Shown here in pieces: positions 19,060-27,620 of a DNA stretch of 64,000 nt. Position numbers and translations under genes: made by a program. The notes beneath the pieces were generated by a model. It worked only from the letters and a program-made list of their open reading frames with translations. It had not been told where the DNA came from and made no database searches. Numbering within the stretch: position 1 is the stretch's first letter; each line of letters begins with the position of its first letter. Source of the stretch: Novosphingobium sp. G106 (GTDB lineage Bacteria > Pseudomonadota > Alphaproteobacteria > Sphingomonadales > Sphingomonadaceae); contig NZ_JAHOOZ010000004.1 of assembly GCF_019075875.1 (NCBI RefSeq), forward strand, positions 124,001 to 188,000, written 5' to 3'.

Positions 19060-19332
19060 ATGACCACACTGTCCATCTTGACGATCTTCGAACACGTATT
19101 GGCTTTCGTTATAGGAAGCATAGGGGCGGCAGTGCTTGCGGCAGTCATGGCATGGAAGATGGCGAATTTATTTCACCATCCATATTGGGCACCTGCGCTG
19201 CTTCTAGCACTGATAATTGGGACTATCTTTGCAGGCTTGGGTGGAGGTCAGTTTGCCGGTATGGCTATAGCGATATCGGTCGTTGAAATCCCAATTCTAT
19301 GGGTCATAGCTTCGGATAACGCTTCAAAATGA
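19060..19332 (+). CDS. Small hypothetical membrane protein
   Basis: 90 residues from ATG at 19060, with AAAGG about 6 nt upstream. Three hydrophobic stretches are visible: about residues 8-30, 42-60 and 66-82, separated by short polar turns, with a FHHPYW motif after the first. No family recognised. Codon use is AT-richer than the neighbourhood, suggesting different ancestry. It stands alone between two gene-poor stretches. Confidence 0.5.
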   Translation: MTTLSILTIFEHVLAFVIGSIGAAVLAAVMAWKMANLFHHPYWAPALLLALIIGTIFAGLGGGQFAGMAIAISVVEIPILWVIASDNASK

Positions 19333-20155
19333 GGCTTGGTTTATTCGGGAGCCTTTGGCTTTTTCTGGTGGTAAACCCATTCATTGCCATTTAGAGGCGC
19401 TTTCAGTTTGCATCACAAACAGGCCTTAAAGTAAGCGAGACGGAATCGCCGGTTCATGAAATTTCCCAAGTTGCATCCGTGGTGGATAGGACATTGCCGG
19501 AAATATCTCGACCAACTACCAAAAGTTGCCCGGGTACCACCCCCGCGTAGCCATTTTGGTCTTCGCACGTCACCACCCACAATAATGCCATCTAGCACGG
19601 GGCAAGCTGCGGCTCGGACGATTTGAATATCAGAATTAGAAGTGAGTTTAATGGGGATGCGATACGCTGGACGACTCGAACGCCCTTGGCAAAGTCCCAG
19701 AGTTACCAAACTCAGGGCAACAGCTGCGCTTCGACACAAGTGGGCCAGGTTCTCAATTCTACAGAAACCCTAAACGTATTGGAAGCGCAATCCGCGGTGT
19801 CAGAGCTGCCACCAAACATGTATGCGCTGCCAGCATCGAACCGCGATGCTGGTTTCTGCGAGACCAACTGCCATCTGCATCTGAATTACCTTTCTGTCGT
19901 AATTTGGGATTTTGGGAAGTGTGCGAGTGGGCACGTCGTCGCGCCGATCGGAGAGCTGAGCGTGGTACTTGTCGCTCTGCATTCCCGGGCGAACGTCTAA
20001 CGCCCCGACCACGGGTGGGCGTCACGTCGATCGCGGTTAGGGCAGTTTGTGTTGCGCGCTGAGGTGAGTTGCAGGCGGCGACGTCAATACGAGCAAGAGG
20101 TCTAATTCCTTAGGTCCGCACACAGCCAATTCGCTTTCCATCTCCGAAAGTTGCC
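19333..20155. other. Gene-poor region, no gene supported
   Basis: About 820 bp of lower GC than average. Frames of up to 125 codons exist (for example 19623-20000 plus), but they have no ribosome site, no recognisable domain and odd composition. On the minus strand near 19666-19690 a T-loop-like TTCGAGT lies between short complementary arms, but no full tRNA fold can be drawn. Probably degenerate sequence. Confidence 0.5.
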
Positions 20156-20239
20156 ATGCGCCCCGCTTTTTGTTTTTATCCTGCGGTTTTCTCCTCGTCG
20201 GGCGGTGGGTCGGTTGGGTACCGCTCGTTCCGTCGTTGG

Positions 20240-21073
20240 ATGACTGCGCTCGCACTCTTTTGTGCCTCCTCCGCGTCGGCGCAGCTCATTGCGGGCACCT
20301 CCGCCGCCGATTTTGCCGCGGCGCGCGCGATTATGGTTACTCGCATTCGCGAAACGCTACGGAGTGACGCGCCGGAAGCAGACGATGCCTATTTCGAAAT
20401 CGCGTTGTCTGCGGTGGCCATCGTTGATCGGGAGCGCTTCGTACCCGCCGCACTTAGGCAGCAGGCCTACGACCCGACGTCACTCCCGATTGGTTACGAT
20501 CAAACAATCTCCGACTCTGCTGTCGTTGCGATTATGACAGGAGCAGCGCACCTGCCGCCGAATGCCAACGTTCTCGATGTAGGCACCGGGTCTGGATATC
20601 AGGCGGCGGTACTGTCGCCGCTGAGCCGGCAGGTTTCCTCGATCGAAATCATAAAGCCGTTGGCGGATCAAGCTACGGCGCGCCTTCGCGAGCTCGGCTA
20701 CCGCAACGTCACGGTAAGGAGCGGTGACGGGTTCGCCGGTTGGCCCGAACGAGCGCCGTTCGACGCGATCATCGTCGCCGCCGGCGCCGCCACGATGCCG
20801 CAGCCGCTGATAGACCAGCTCAAGCCTAGGGGTCGACTGATCATGCCGATTGGCCCCACATGGGCGCAAGAACAGCTTCTCGTAGTTGAAAAGCAGCCGA
20901 ACGGTGCGCTGAAGCGTTGTTCACTCGGATGGACCATGTTCGTGCCTCTGACCGGGCGGGGTGAGCGAGCGCCGAACGCCGCTGGTACTTTCGATACCAA
21001 GTTGCCGTCATGCTACGCTAGAAGCTTGATTGCGCCGCTCTTTAGGACGGTGTCGCCACCACCGAAACATTAG
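20240..21073 (+). CDS. Secreted protein-L-isoaspartate O-methyltransferase-like protein
   Basis: About 277 residues from ATG at 20240, chosen because it opens a signal peptide (MTALALFCASSASA, cleavage before QL); the frame is open upstream to 20156. The PIMT region begins with FVPAALRQQAYDPTSLPIGY and QTIS, followed by the SAM-binding glycine motif VLDVGTGSGYQAAVL and DAIIVAAGAATMPQPLIDQL. PIMTs repair isoaspartyl residues with SAM, normally in the cytoplasm; exported PIMT-like forms occur but a SAM supply outside the membrane is puzzling. It ends 123 bp before the IS66 insertion. Confidence 0.85.
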   Translation: MTALALFCASSASAQLIAGTSAADFAAARAIMVTRIRETLRSDAPEADDAYFEIALSAVAIVDRERFVPAALRQQAYDPTSLPIGYDQTISDSAVVAIMTGAAHLPPNANVLDVGTGSGYQAAVLSPLSRQVSSIEIIKPLADQATARLRELGYRNVTVRSGDGFAGWPERAPFDAIIVAAGAATMPQPLIDQLKPRGRLIMPIGPTWAQEQLLVVEKQPNGALKRCSLGWTMFVPLTGRGERAPNAAGTFDTKLPSCYARSLIAPLFRTVSPPPKH

Positions 21074-21229
21074 TTGGCGTCGAGCGCATGACGACGGGTC
21101 TGTGCCTCACACGAAAATTCCGGCGATTGGCGGCGACGGGCCAAGAGCTTGGAAAGCAGGTGACCTACGCGAGGCCCCCAATTCTTCGGGAACGCATTAG
21201 GGGTGTAAGCGGGGTCTGGAGGCCGCGGC

Positions 21230-21390
21230 TCAGGCGGCTTCTGCGATCGGTTGCTGATCTGGCTGCCATTTCCACGGCATGAGTTTATCCCAGCGGGCAG
21301 CAGGCCAGTTGCCAGCGATCTTGGCGATGACATCGGCGATGTAGGCCTGCGGTTCGAGGCCATTGAGCTTGGCAGTCTCGATGATGGAGT
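21230..21390 (-). pseudogene. tnpC: tnpC of element B, severed 3' part
   Basis: This is the C-terminal 50-odd codons of an IS66 TnpC, ending KWQPDQQPIAEAA and stop at 21230. Its left neighbour in the original gene ends at 24499, 3.1 kb away; the sequence ACTCCATC is duplicated at both break points. Joined, the reading is IYSIIETAKLNGLEPQAYI, a standard TnpC C-terminus. Confidence 0.93.
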
Positions 21391-21424
21391 GTAAGCGCCG
21401 ACGGAAGGCGGCGTTGACGTGGGG

Positions 21425-21994
21425 CTATTTAGCCTTGCGCGGGCGCGGTGCCCATTTCTTTGCCAGGGCCGCGAAGCGGGTGCGGATCAGATCGATGTCG
21501 GGCTGAGCGTGGGGGTCATGATCGTCACCCAAGGCGTCCAGTGCATCCTCATGGTATTCATGCGTCGGATCAGCGAGTGCCTCGAGCTTCTCGGCATAGC
21601 CCCAAGGGCCGCCTGAGTCCTCGGGCGGACGCATGCCGGTGGCTTCAAGCAGTCGAGGATAGCTACCTTGAGGGTCGGCCGGAGCGATGCCCTGGATCCT
21701 GACGCTGTGCTCCCAGGCGTCGCCGAAGTCGTACAGGTACCGGAAGGTCTTGCCCCGCATTCCCTCCAGAGCCTCGGCCAAGGTCGCCTTGCTGGCATCA
21801 AGGGGGCCATCGAAGCCGTATGAGGGGTCGAGGATGCCAAAGCCCGTGCGCCCGAAGGTCAGTTCCCACAGGTGGCTGTCCGTCCACGCCAGCGCCGCCT
21901 GGAAGACAGTGTGCAAGCGATCGAGCCGGATTCCCAGCGGCACTTCGATCATGCGGCTCACCGCCGGTGTCACGTCATCCAGCGTGATCGTCAT
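21425..21994 (-). CDS. pRiA4b ORF-3-like passenger protein of IS66 element A
   Basis: 189 residues from ATG at 21994 (MTITLDDVTPAVSRMIEVPL); a TTG at 22018 overlapping the tnpC stop is an alternative. The family signature is visible in PAVSRMIEVPLGIRLDRLHT, AALAWTDSHLWEF-like segment, and the YLYDFGDAWEHSVRI core. The function of this family is not established; it is frequently carried by IS66 relatives and sphingomonad plasmids. The end is 34 bp from the inverted repeat, showing it is part of the element. Confidence 0.85.
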   Translation of the reverse strand: MTITLDDVTPAVSRMIEVPLGIRLDRLHTVFQAALAWTDSHLWELTFGRTGFGILDPSYGFDGPLDASKATLAEALEGMRGKTFRYLYDFGDAWEHSVRIQGIAPADPQGSYPRLLEATGMRPPEDSGGPWGYAEKLEALADPTHEYHEDALDALGDDHDPHAQPDIDLIRTRFAALAKKWAPRPRKAK

Positions 21995-22014
21995 CCGCGC
22001 GACGAAGGCGTTGC

Positions 22015-23604
22015 TCAAGCAGCTTGCTCCAGGTTCTGGACCTCTCTTGCCGCCCGCCAGTTCCACGGCAGCAGTTCGTCGATCCGGTTGATTGGGTTGT
22101 TGCCGATACGGGCGACGACGTCGGTAAACCAGGCCTCGGGCTCCACGCCGTTCAGGCGGCATGTCTCTACGAGCGAGTAAAAAAGAGCCGAGGCATCTCC
22201 GCCCTTGGTCGAACCAACGAACATCCAGTTGCGCCGGCCTAGAGCAACGCCGCGCAGGGCATTCTCGACCAGGTTGTTGCTGATCTCGAGCAAGCCATCG
22301 TCGCAATAGCGGACCATCGCCGCCCAGCGATTGAGCGGATAGCGGCATGCCTTCGCCAAGACGCTGTCCGAGGACAGCCCACGCATCTGTGCTTCGAGCC
22401 ATGGCCGTAGAGCAGCCAGTTTCCGGGTAGCCAACTGCTGGCGGACCCGTCGTCGTACATCGGGTGGTGCGCCCTTGATGTCGCGCTCGATCGCGAACAG
22501 CTCGCCGATCCTCACCACGGCTTCAGCCGCCACCGGCGATGAGTTCTTTTCCAGAATGTCGGTAAATTTGCGTCGCGCGTGTGCCCAGCAGCCGACCTCG
22601 GTCACGCCTCGTGAGGCCTTCGTCTTCGGGTCGCGGTACAGCGTGTTATAGCCGGCATAGCCATCCGCCTGGAGGTATCCCTCATACCCGGCGAGATGGG
22701 CTGCGGGATGCTCGCCGCCACGACCGGTCGTGAAGCGGAACGCAACGGCGGGCGGGCTCATGTCGCCGCTCGAACGGCCGTCGCGCAGATAGACCCAGAA
22801 GTAGGCGGTGTGACTGCCGTTCTCGCCCATCAGCAGTGTGACCGGTGTCTCGTCGCCATGTATCTTCGGGGCCTCAAGCACGTAGGAGAGCAGGCGCTCG
22901 CCAAGTGGCGCCATCAGCCAGGCAAGCTTGCGGGACCAGCGCCCCATCACGTCGCGATCGATGTCCACGCCCTGGCGACGCAGGATCACCGACTGGCGAT
23001 GCCAGGGCTGATGATCGACGAAGCGGCTGACGACGAGATGCGCGAGCAGCGCGCTGCTCGCCATCACCTTGGGCAACGGCAGGTCGATCGCCGGAGCCTG
23101 TCGGATCGTCTCGCAGGACCGGCAGGCGATACGGGGGCGAACATGGCGCAGGACGCGGAAGCGGGCCGGCACATAATCCAGTACTTCGGTGACGTCTTCG
23201 CAGATGACGGTTTCGGCACCACCGCAGCCGCACGGCTCCGGGCGATGCTGTGTCGTCAAGCGCGGGATGTGCGCGGGGATCGGTGCACGAACGCCGGCCC
23301 TGCGCACCGACTGCGGCTCTGCCGCTGCCGGCGCGTCATCGTTGGCCGGTTCAGGGGCATCGACCTCGTCGAACATCAGGCGCAGCTGCGCGATATCCAT
23401 CTTTTCGGAACTGCGGCCGAACTGGACGCGCAGCAGCCGGGCCAGGCGATGCTCGAGCTTTTCGATCTTCAGGTTCTGGGCTTTGACGGTCGCATTCGCC
23501 GCCTGCAGTTCGGCCCGCTCCAGCTCCATGGCCTCAGCCATTTCCCGCAGAATTTTCTGCAGGAGAACAGGGTCTGTGGGAAGGCGATCAAGGTCGAACC
23601 GCAT
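22015..23604 (-). CDS. tnpC: IS66-family transposase TnpC (element A)
   Basis: 529 residues. An N-terminal leucine-zipper-like helix is followed by a zinc-finger region (CGCGGAETV; then CRSCE), then the DDE catalytic domain with IHGDETPV, LQADGYAGYN and GCWAHARRKF, and the C-terminal LVENALRGVALGRRNWMF. It is full length and undamaged. It catalyses cut-and-paste or replicative movement of the element together with TnpA and TnpB. Confidence 0.96.
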   Translation of the reverse strand: MRFDLDRLPTDPVLLQKILREMAEAMELERAELQAANATVKAQNLKIEKLEHRLARLLRVQFGRSSEKMDIAQLRLMFDEVDAPEPANDDAPAAAEPQSVRRAGVRAPIPAHIPRLTTQHRPEPCGCGGAETVICEDVTEVLDYVPARFRVLRHVRPRIACRSCETIRQAPAIDLPLPKVMASSALLAHLVVSRFVDHQPWHRQSVILRRQGVDIDRDVMGRWSRKLAWLMAPLGERLLSYVLEAPKIHGDETPVTLLMGENGSHTAYFWVYLRDGRSSGDMSPPAVAFRFTTGRGGEHPAAHLAGYEGYLQADGYAGYNTLYRDPKTKASRGVTEVGCWAHARRKFTDILEKNSSPVAAEAVVRIGELFAIERDIKGAPPDVRRRVRQQLATRKLAALRPWLEAQMRGLSSDSVLAKACRYPLNRWAAMVRYCDDGLLEISNNLVENALRGVALGRRNWMFVGSTKGGDASALFYSLVETCRLNGVEPEAWFTDVVARIGNNPINRIDELLPWNWRAAREVQNLEQAA

Positions 23605-23672
23605 GCCCAGAACTATAGCGGCGGCGGCGACGCAAGCCTATAGAAAACCGCAGTTTCCCGCCACTTTATCGC

Positions 23673-24032
23673 TCATGCGAGGGTCGGCGTGACCACCTCC
23701 TCATGGACGATCGCCTGCCTCCAATCCAGCCCCTCGATCAGCATCGCCAACTGTGCGGCCGAGAGCCGTGCCGCGGCTCCATCCTGCGTGCGGGGCCAGA
23801 CAAACTTCCCGCGTTCGAGACGTTTTGCATAAAGGCAAAGCCCCGAGCCATCCCAGACCAGGGCCTTCAATCTGTCACCGCGTTTTCCGCGGAACAGAAA
23901 TACGGCGCCTGAGAAAGGATCGAGCCGAAGGATGTTGCGGACCTGCGCGCTCAGTCCGTCAAAACCCTTGCGCATGTCGCAGGGAGCCAGCGACAGATAG
24001 ATCTTCGCCGACGGCGGCAGCGTCAGGCTCAA
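23673..24032 (-). CDS. tnpB: IS66 accessory protein TnpB (element A)
   Basis: 119 residues with the strongly conserved family core PCDMRKGFDGL near residue 17, VFLFRGKRGDRLKALVWDG and RLERGKFVWPR. The start overlaps the tnpA stop by ATGA. TnpB is required for IS66 transposition; its biochemical role is unclear. Confidence 0.95.
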   Translation of the reverse strand: MSLTLPPSAKIYLSLAPCDMRKGFDGLSAQVRNILRLDPFSGAVFLFRGKRGDRLKALVWDGSGLCLYAKRLERGKFVWPRTQDGAAARLSAAQLAMLIEGLDWRQAIVHEEVVTPTLA

Positions 24033-24436
24033 CGATCCATCCCCCCGACCACCTCAAGAACCAGCTTCAGCGCCGCCCGGTCGACCAGCCGGTCGACGGA
24101 CACCGTGAAGCCGCCTTGGCCTTTGATCTCAATCCGGCCGCTCTCGGCCGACTTCGCCGGCGGAGCAGAACTCGTAAGTTCCACCGGCACGAACCCGGCC
24201 ATCGCGCTCTGCAGCAATTGCCTGCGCCAGGTGTAGAGCTGGCCCGTCCCGATCCCATGCTTGCGCGCGACGACCGCCATGATGGCGCCGGGCCGTGTCG
24301 TTTCCTTAAGGATAGCCAGCTTCTCGTCGTCACTCCACCGACGGCGACGCTCCACTCGAACGACCGCTCCGCCGTCCCGGCAAGCGCCCATACGAGGCTC
24401 GTTTGACTGCTCGATATCCACTCGCAAGGCCTCCAT
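24029..24436 (-). CDS. tnpA: IS66 accessory protein TnpA (element A)
   Basis: 135 residues. The N-terminal helix-turn-helix region includes RRRRWSDDEKLAILKET and IGTGQLYTWRRQLLQ, typical of IS66/IS3-like TnpA DNA-binding proteins. It is the first gene of the element, 62 bp from its inverted repeat, and is coupled to tnpB by ATGA. Confidence 0.94.
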   Translation of the reverse strand: MEALRVDIEQSNEPRMGACRDGGAVVRVERRRRWSDDEKLAILKETTRPGAIMAVVARKHGIGTGQLYTWRRQLLQSAMAGFVPVELTSSAPPAKSAESGRIEIKGQGGFTVSVDRLVDRAALKLVLEVVGGMDR

Positions 24437-24459
24437 CTGCCCCGCGAAATTTCACGCCA

Positions 24460-25935
24460 TCACCACACCGCACAAGGCCGAGTTCCGTCGGCGCTTACGA
24501 TGGAGTAGATGGCGGCGGCCCGATCACCGCCCGCCTTTGATCCTGCAAACAACCAGTTTTTGCGACCCAAGGCCACGCAGCGCATGGCGCGCTCGGCTAT
24601 GTTGTTATCTATCTCCAGGCGGCCATCGTCGAGGAAGCGCGTCAGCGCGATCCAGCGCTTGCGGCCATAGGCGATCGCTTTGGCCATCTCGGACTTGGGC
24701 GAGAGACGGCGCGTTGCATCGTCGAGCGCCTGGCGGAGATCGTCGATCAATGGTTTGGTGCGGTCCTGCCGGCTTCGTCGCCGGATATCGGGCTGATGGC
24801 CGCGAACCTCTGCTTCGATCTCATAGAGCTGACCGATACGCTCCAGCAGATCAGTGGTAAGCGGTGTCGGCTTGGTCGCATGGATGTCGAAGATCTTGCG
24901 CCGGAAATGCGCCCAGCAGGCGACCTCGGTGACGCGGTTGGTATCGTAGAGCTTGTCGTAACCGGCATAGCCATCGGCCTGGAGATAGCCGGTGAAGCTG
25001 GCCAGCTGCCGCTGGGGATGTGCGCCAGTTCTATCCGTGGTGAACTCATACCAGACCAGCGGCGGGGTCGTGGCGCCGGATCCCCGATCATCGACCGCAT
25101 AGGCCCAGAGCCTGCCGGTTGCCGTCTTGCCACGTCCAGGATCAAGCATGGGGACCGGCGTATCGTCGGTATGGATCTTCGAGGCGGTCAGCCCGACCTC
25201 GCGGATGCGACTGATGATCGGGTCGAGCAGCACAGATGCTTGCCCAACCCAGCCTGCCAGCGTCGAGCGGTCGATCTCAATGCCCTGCGCAGCCATGATC
25301 TCGGCCTGACGGTACAGCGGCAGATGATGGTCGAACTTGGAGACGACGACATGGGCCAATGTGCCGAAGGTCGCCTTGCCCCTCGCTATCGCCTTTGCCG
25401 GCGCAGGTGCCTGCACGATCTTCTCGCAGGTCCGGCAGCTATACTTGGGACGGATGGTCCGAACGACGCGCCACTGCACCGGCACGGCATCGAGCATCTC
25501 ATCGCAGTCCTGTCCCAGGGGCCGCAGCGCACCGCCGCAGTCGGGACAGGTGCAGTTGCCCTGCTCAGGCTCGATCCGCTGTTCCTCGCGCGGCAGATGG
25601 GCGGGCAGCGCCCGAACCGGTGATGGCCGATCAACGGCTATGGGATCGGTCCGGCGGGCGGCGGCGACAATGGCCTCGCCCTCCAGTTCTTCGAGCGCCA
25701 GCTCAAGCTGGGCGATCTGGGTATCGAGCTTCTCGGACGACTTGCCGAACTGCATCCGCTTGAGGCGCGCGATCTGCACGCGCAGCGTGTCGATGAGGAT
25801 GTCACGTGCGGAAATATCGGCGCGGGCAGCCGCCAATGCGGCTTCGAGCTCGGCGATCCGAGCATCTTTATCAGGGGAGGAAATGCCCGCGTCTGACACC
25901 GCGATTATATAGCAGAACGGTGATCCCAATGCCAA
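24460..25935 (-). pseudogene. tnpC: tnpC of element B, 5' part, truncated by element A
   Basis: 491-codon frame, of which the TnpC part ends at AAIYSI (about 24499). The last residues SADGTRPCAVW come from the inverted repeat and interior of element A. Zinc-binding Cys pairs (CTCPDCGG; CRTCEK), DDTPVPMLDPG, LQADGYAGYDKLY, ACWAHFRRKIFD and NIAERAMRCVALGRKNW are present. The missing C-terminus lies at 21230-21390. DDE residues are retained, but the C-terminal part is lost. Confidence 0.93.
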
Positions 25936-25959
25936 TGAAAGCGCCGGAAAATGGGCGTT

Positions 25960-26307
25960 TTACCCTGCCCGTGACGGGGTAAAAATGCGCTCTGGCCGAC
26001 GCCAGTCGATGCCTTCCAATAGCATCGAAAGCTGCGCCGCCGTCATCACCACTGACCCGGTCTTGGTGGACGGCCATACGAAGCGCCCCCGGTCCATCCG
26101 CTTGGAAAACAGGCACATGCCTTGGCCGTCATACCAGAGCAGCTTCACCAGATCGCCACGCTTGCCCCGGAAAGCGAACAGCGCACCCGAATGTGGGCTC
26201 TGCTCCAGAACCTGCTGCGTCATTACCGCCAGACCGTCGAAGCCCTTACGCATGTCGGTCGCACCGCAGGCCAGGAAGATCCGCGTCGATGGCGGCAGCG
26301 GGATCAT
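25960..26307 (-). CDS. tnpB: IS66 accessory protein TnpB (element B)
   Basis: 115 residues from ATG at 26307, which overlaps the tnpA stop by ATGA; an upstream extension of the frame lies inside tnpA and is not translated. The core ACGATDMRKGFDGLAVM, FAFRGKRGDLVKLLWYDGQG and RMDRGRFVWPS is canonical. Clearly diverged from the TnpB of element A, so A and B are different IS66 lineages. Confidence 0.94.
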   Translation of the reverse strand: MIPLPPSTRIFLACGATDMRKGFDGLAVMTQQVLEQSPHSGALFAFRGKRGDLVKLLWYDGQGMCLFSKRMDRGRFVWPSTKTGSVVMTAAQLSMLLEGIDWRRPERIFTPSRAG

Positions 26308-26744
26308 CGTGTCAGCGCGCCGATCACCCGCGACAGGACATCGGCATCGACCGTGGCATCCACGCTCACCCTGATGCCCGAAGGCAGTTCGATCCCGATC
26401 AAGCCGGGGACGAGCGGTGCAATGGGAGCAGGCAACGCGGGCGGCTCGCCGATCTGGACCTCGACAAAGGCTGGCTCGGCCAGCTTGCGAACCCCGGCAA
26501 GCTCTCCAGACATCGCCTGCCGTCGCCATGTGTAGATCGAACCGCTGCCAACATCGTGGCGCTCAACGGCCGTGCGAATGCAGCCATCTGGGCCAAATGC
26601 ATCCCGCAATACGGCCAGCTTCTGTTCCACCGTCCAGCGCCGACGGCCCGACACCCGGCTAACGACCTCGATCCGACTACTCATACGATTACTCATATGA
26701 CTACTCGCCCGTTCGCTTGCTGAATCCTCGATCTCGTCCGACAC
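26304..26744 (-). CDS. tnpA: IS66 accessory protein TnpA (element B)
   Basis: 146 residues. The HTH portion has RRRWTVEQKLAVLRDAFG and DVGSGSIYTWRRQAM. Several in-frame ATGs near the start (MSDEI, MSNRM, MSSRI) leave the exact N-terminus open. It is the first gene of element B, 76 bp from its right inverted repeat. Confidence 0.92.
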   Translation of the reverse strand: MSDEIEDSASERASSHMSNRMSSRIEVVSRVSGRRRWTVEQKLAVLRDAFGPDGCIRTAVERHDVGSGSIYTWRRQAMSGELAGVRKLAEPAFVEVQIGEPPALPAPIAPLVPGLIGIELPSGIRVSVDATVDADVLSRVIGALTR

Positions 26745-26877
26745 CCGCCACCTCGCTCAAAGAGCGGCAATCATCCCGGCGAATGGGCACCGCGCAAGGC
26801 GGCCCTCAGGCCCCGCTTACTTAGGGGTTGTGACGAACGTACTCTGTGCGTAATTCTGCAACGCCTGTCTGCCGACA

Positions 26878-27075
26878 TCATCGCGTCTTCGGCCGCCCGC
26901 ACTTTGCTGCGATTTCCGCCTGACCCTCCAAGTAATATTGCCGAAAGGCCGCGTATGGGGCGGGAGCGTCTCGGAGACACTTCAACACTTCATCGACTTT
27001 GATGCGTCGCTGGAGGGCGCCTGTGTACGCAACCTGATGGAACGCTAGCCTATCGCCATTGGTGACTTGCCCCAC
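26878..27075 (-). pseudogene. mlaA C-terminal fragment
   Basis: A 65-codon frame whose second half (VDEVLKCLRDAPAPYAAFRQ, then YYLEGQAEIAAK) matches the C-terminal end of MlaA/VacJ lipoproteins; compare VEIDENLHQLREQTSDPYAVLRK in the intact gene at 27621. The rest of this gene is absent; remnants of an IS3-type element occupy the place where it should continue. It is a different paralogue, not a duplicate piece of 27621-28508. Confidence 0.75.
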
Positions 27076-27224
27076 TGACGGGGCCCACCGGCCAAGCTAG
27101 TTTCCGGCAGGGATGGTCCCCCGGCGGACTGACCGGAGCGCAGCGTAGGGTGGCCAGCAGGGCGTAGCAAGTGGCTTCGGGGGCTGGGTGGTCGCTAGCC
27201 CACTGAGCAGTGTGCTCGGAACGT

Positions 27225-27590
27225 GTTGAGGGGGCTCGCTAACGAACGATTGGGGGACGCCGCTTCGCGTATAGTGTGGAAGATCTCACGCGTTGAGCCG
27301 CTCGTCACTGAGCTTGTAGTTGAAGCTTTCTTTGTAACCGGCCTTCCAAGGCGAGATCGGCTCGATGTGAAGAATCATTCCGTCGACCGGTTTAGCCAGT
27401 CTCGCACAATATTGTGCCGTAAAATTCGCGCCATTGTCCTATCTTATATTCGCCGACGGCTCGTGCCTGCTGAACAGATCGGTAAGCGCCGCTAGCACAT
27501 CATCGCTCCTGAGCAAACGTGGCACGCGGATTGCCAGGACTGCTGCCGGTGCTCATCGATAACCGTTAACATTCGGAACACCTTACCGAA
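27225..27590 (-). pseudogene. IS3-family transposase (OrfB) remnant
   Basis: On the minus strand the integrase-core pieces FRMLTVIDEHRQQSW, then after stops DNGANFTAQYCARLAKPVD and IEPISPWKAGYKESFNYKLS can be read. They match the typical OrfB order (RILNVVDDF.., DNGPEF, SPWENGYCESFNSKLRDE). Stops and frame changes break the frame (for example after SGAMMC), and sequence after KLSDERLNA ends in a stop. The region 27076-27224 is probably the non-coding end of the same decayed element. Confidence 0.8.
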
Positions 27591-27620
27591 GAGTTGCAAA
27601 ACCGTTGTGAACACAGTCCG

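Larger units (their letters stand above)
21391..24498 (-). mobile_element. IS66-family element A, complete, inserted in tnpC of element B
   Basis: 3108 bp with perfect 16-bp terminal inverted repeats GTAAGCGCCGACGGAA at 21391 and reading in from 24498. The 8-bp target duplication (GATGGAGT on the plus strand) is at 21383-21390 and 24499-24506. It encodes tnpA, tnpB, tnpC and a passenger of the pRiA4b ORF-3-like family, all on the minus strand with overlapping or near-overlapping ends. All genes look intact, so it may be active. Confidence 0.96.
21205..26820 (-). mobile_element. IS66-family element B, interrupted by element A
   Basis: Ends are GTAAGCGGGGTCTGGAGG at 21205 and its inverted counterpart GTAAGCGGGGCCTGAGGG reading in from 26820. 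The 8-bp direct repeat TTAGGGGT at 21197-21204 and 26821-26828 is the target duplication, of the length typical for IS66. It carries tnpA, tnpB and tnpC on the minus strand. Subtracting element A (3108 bp) and one 8-bp duplication leaves about 2.5 kb, a normal IS66 size. The transposase gene tnpC is split, so the element cannot move without help. Confidence 0.95.

Noticed and set aside
19640..19730. tRNA-like T-loop (TTCGAGT on the minus strand)
   Set aside because: Only the T arm can be drawn; acceptor, D and anticodon arms do not fold, and position 37 would be a pyrimidine.
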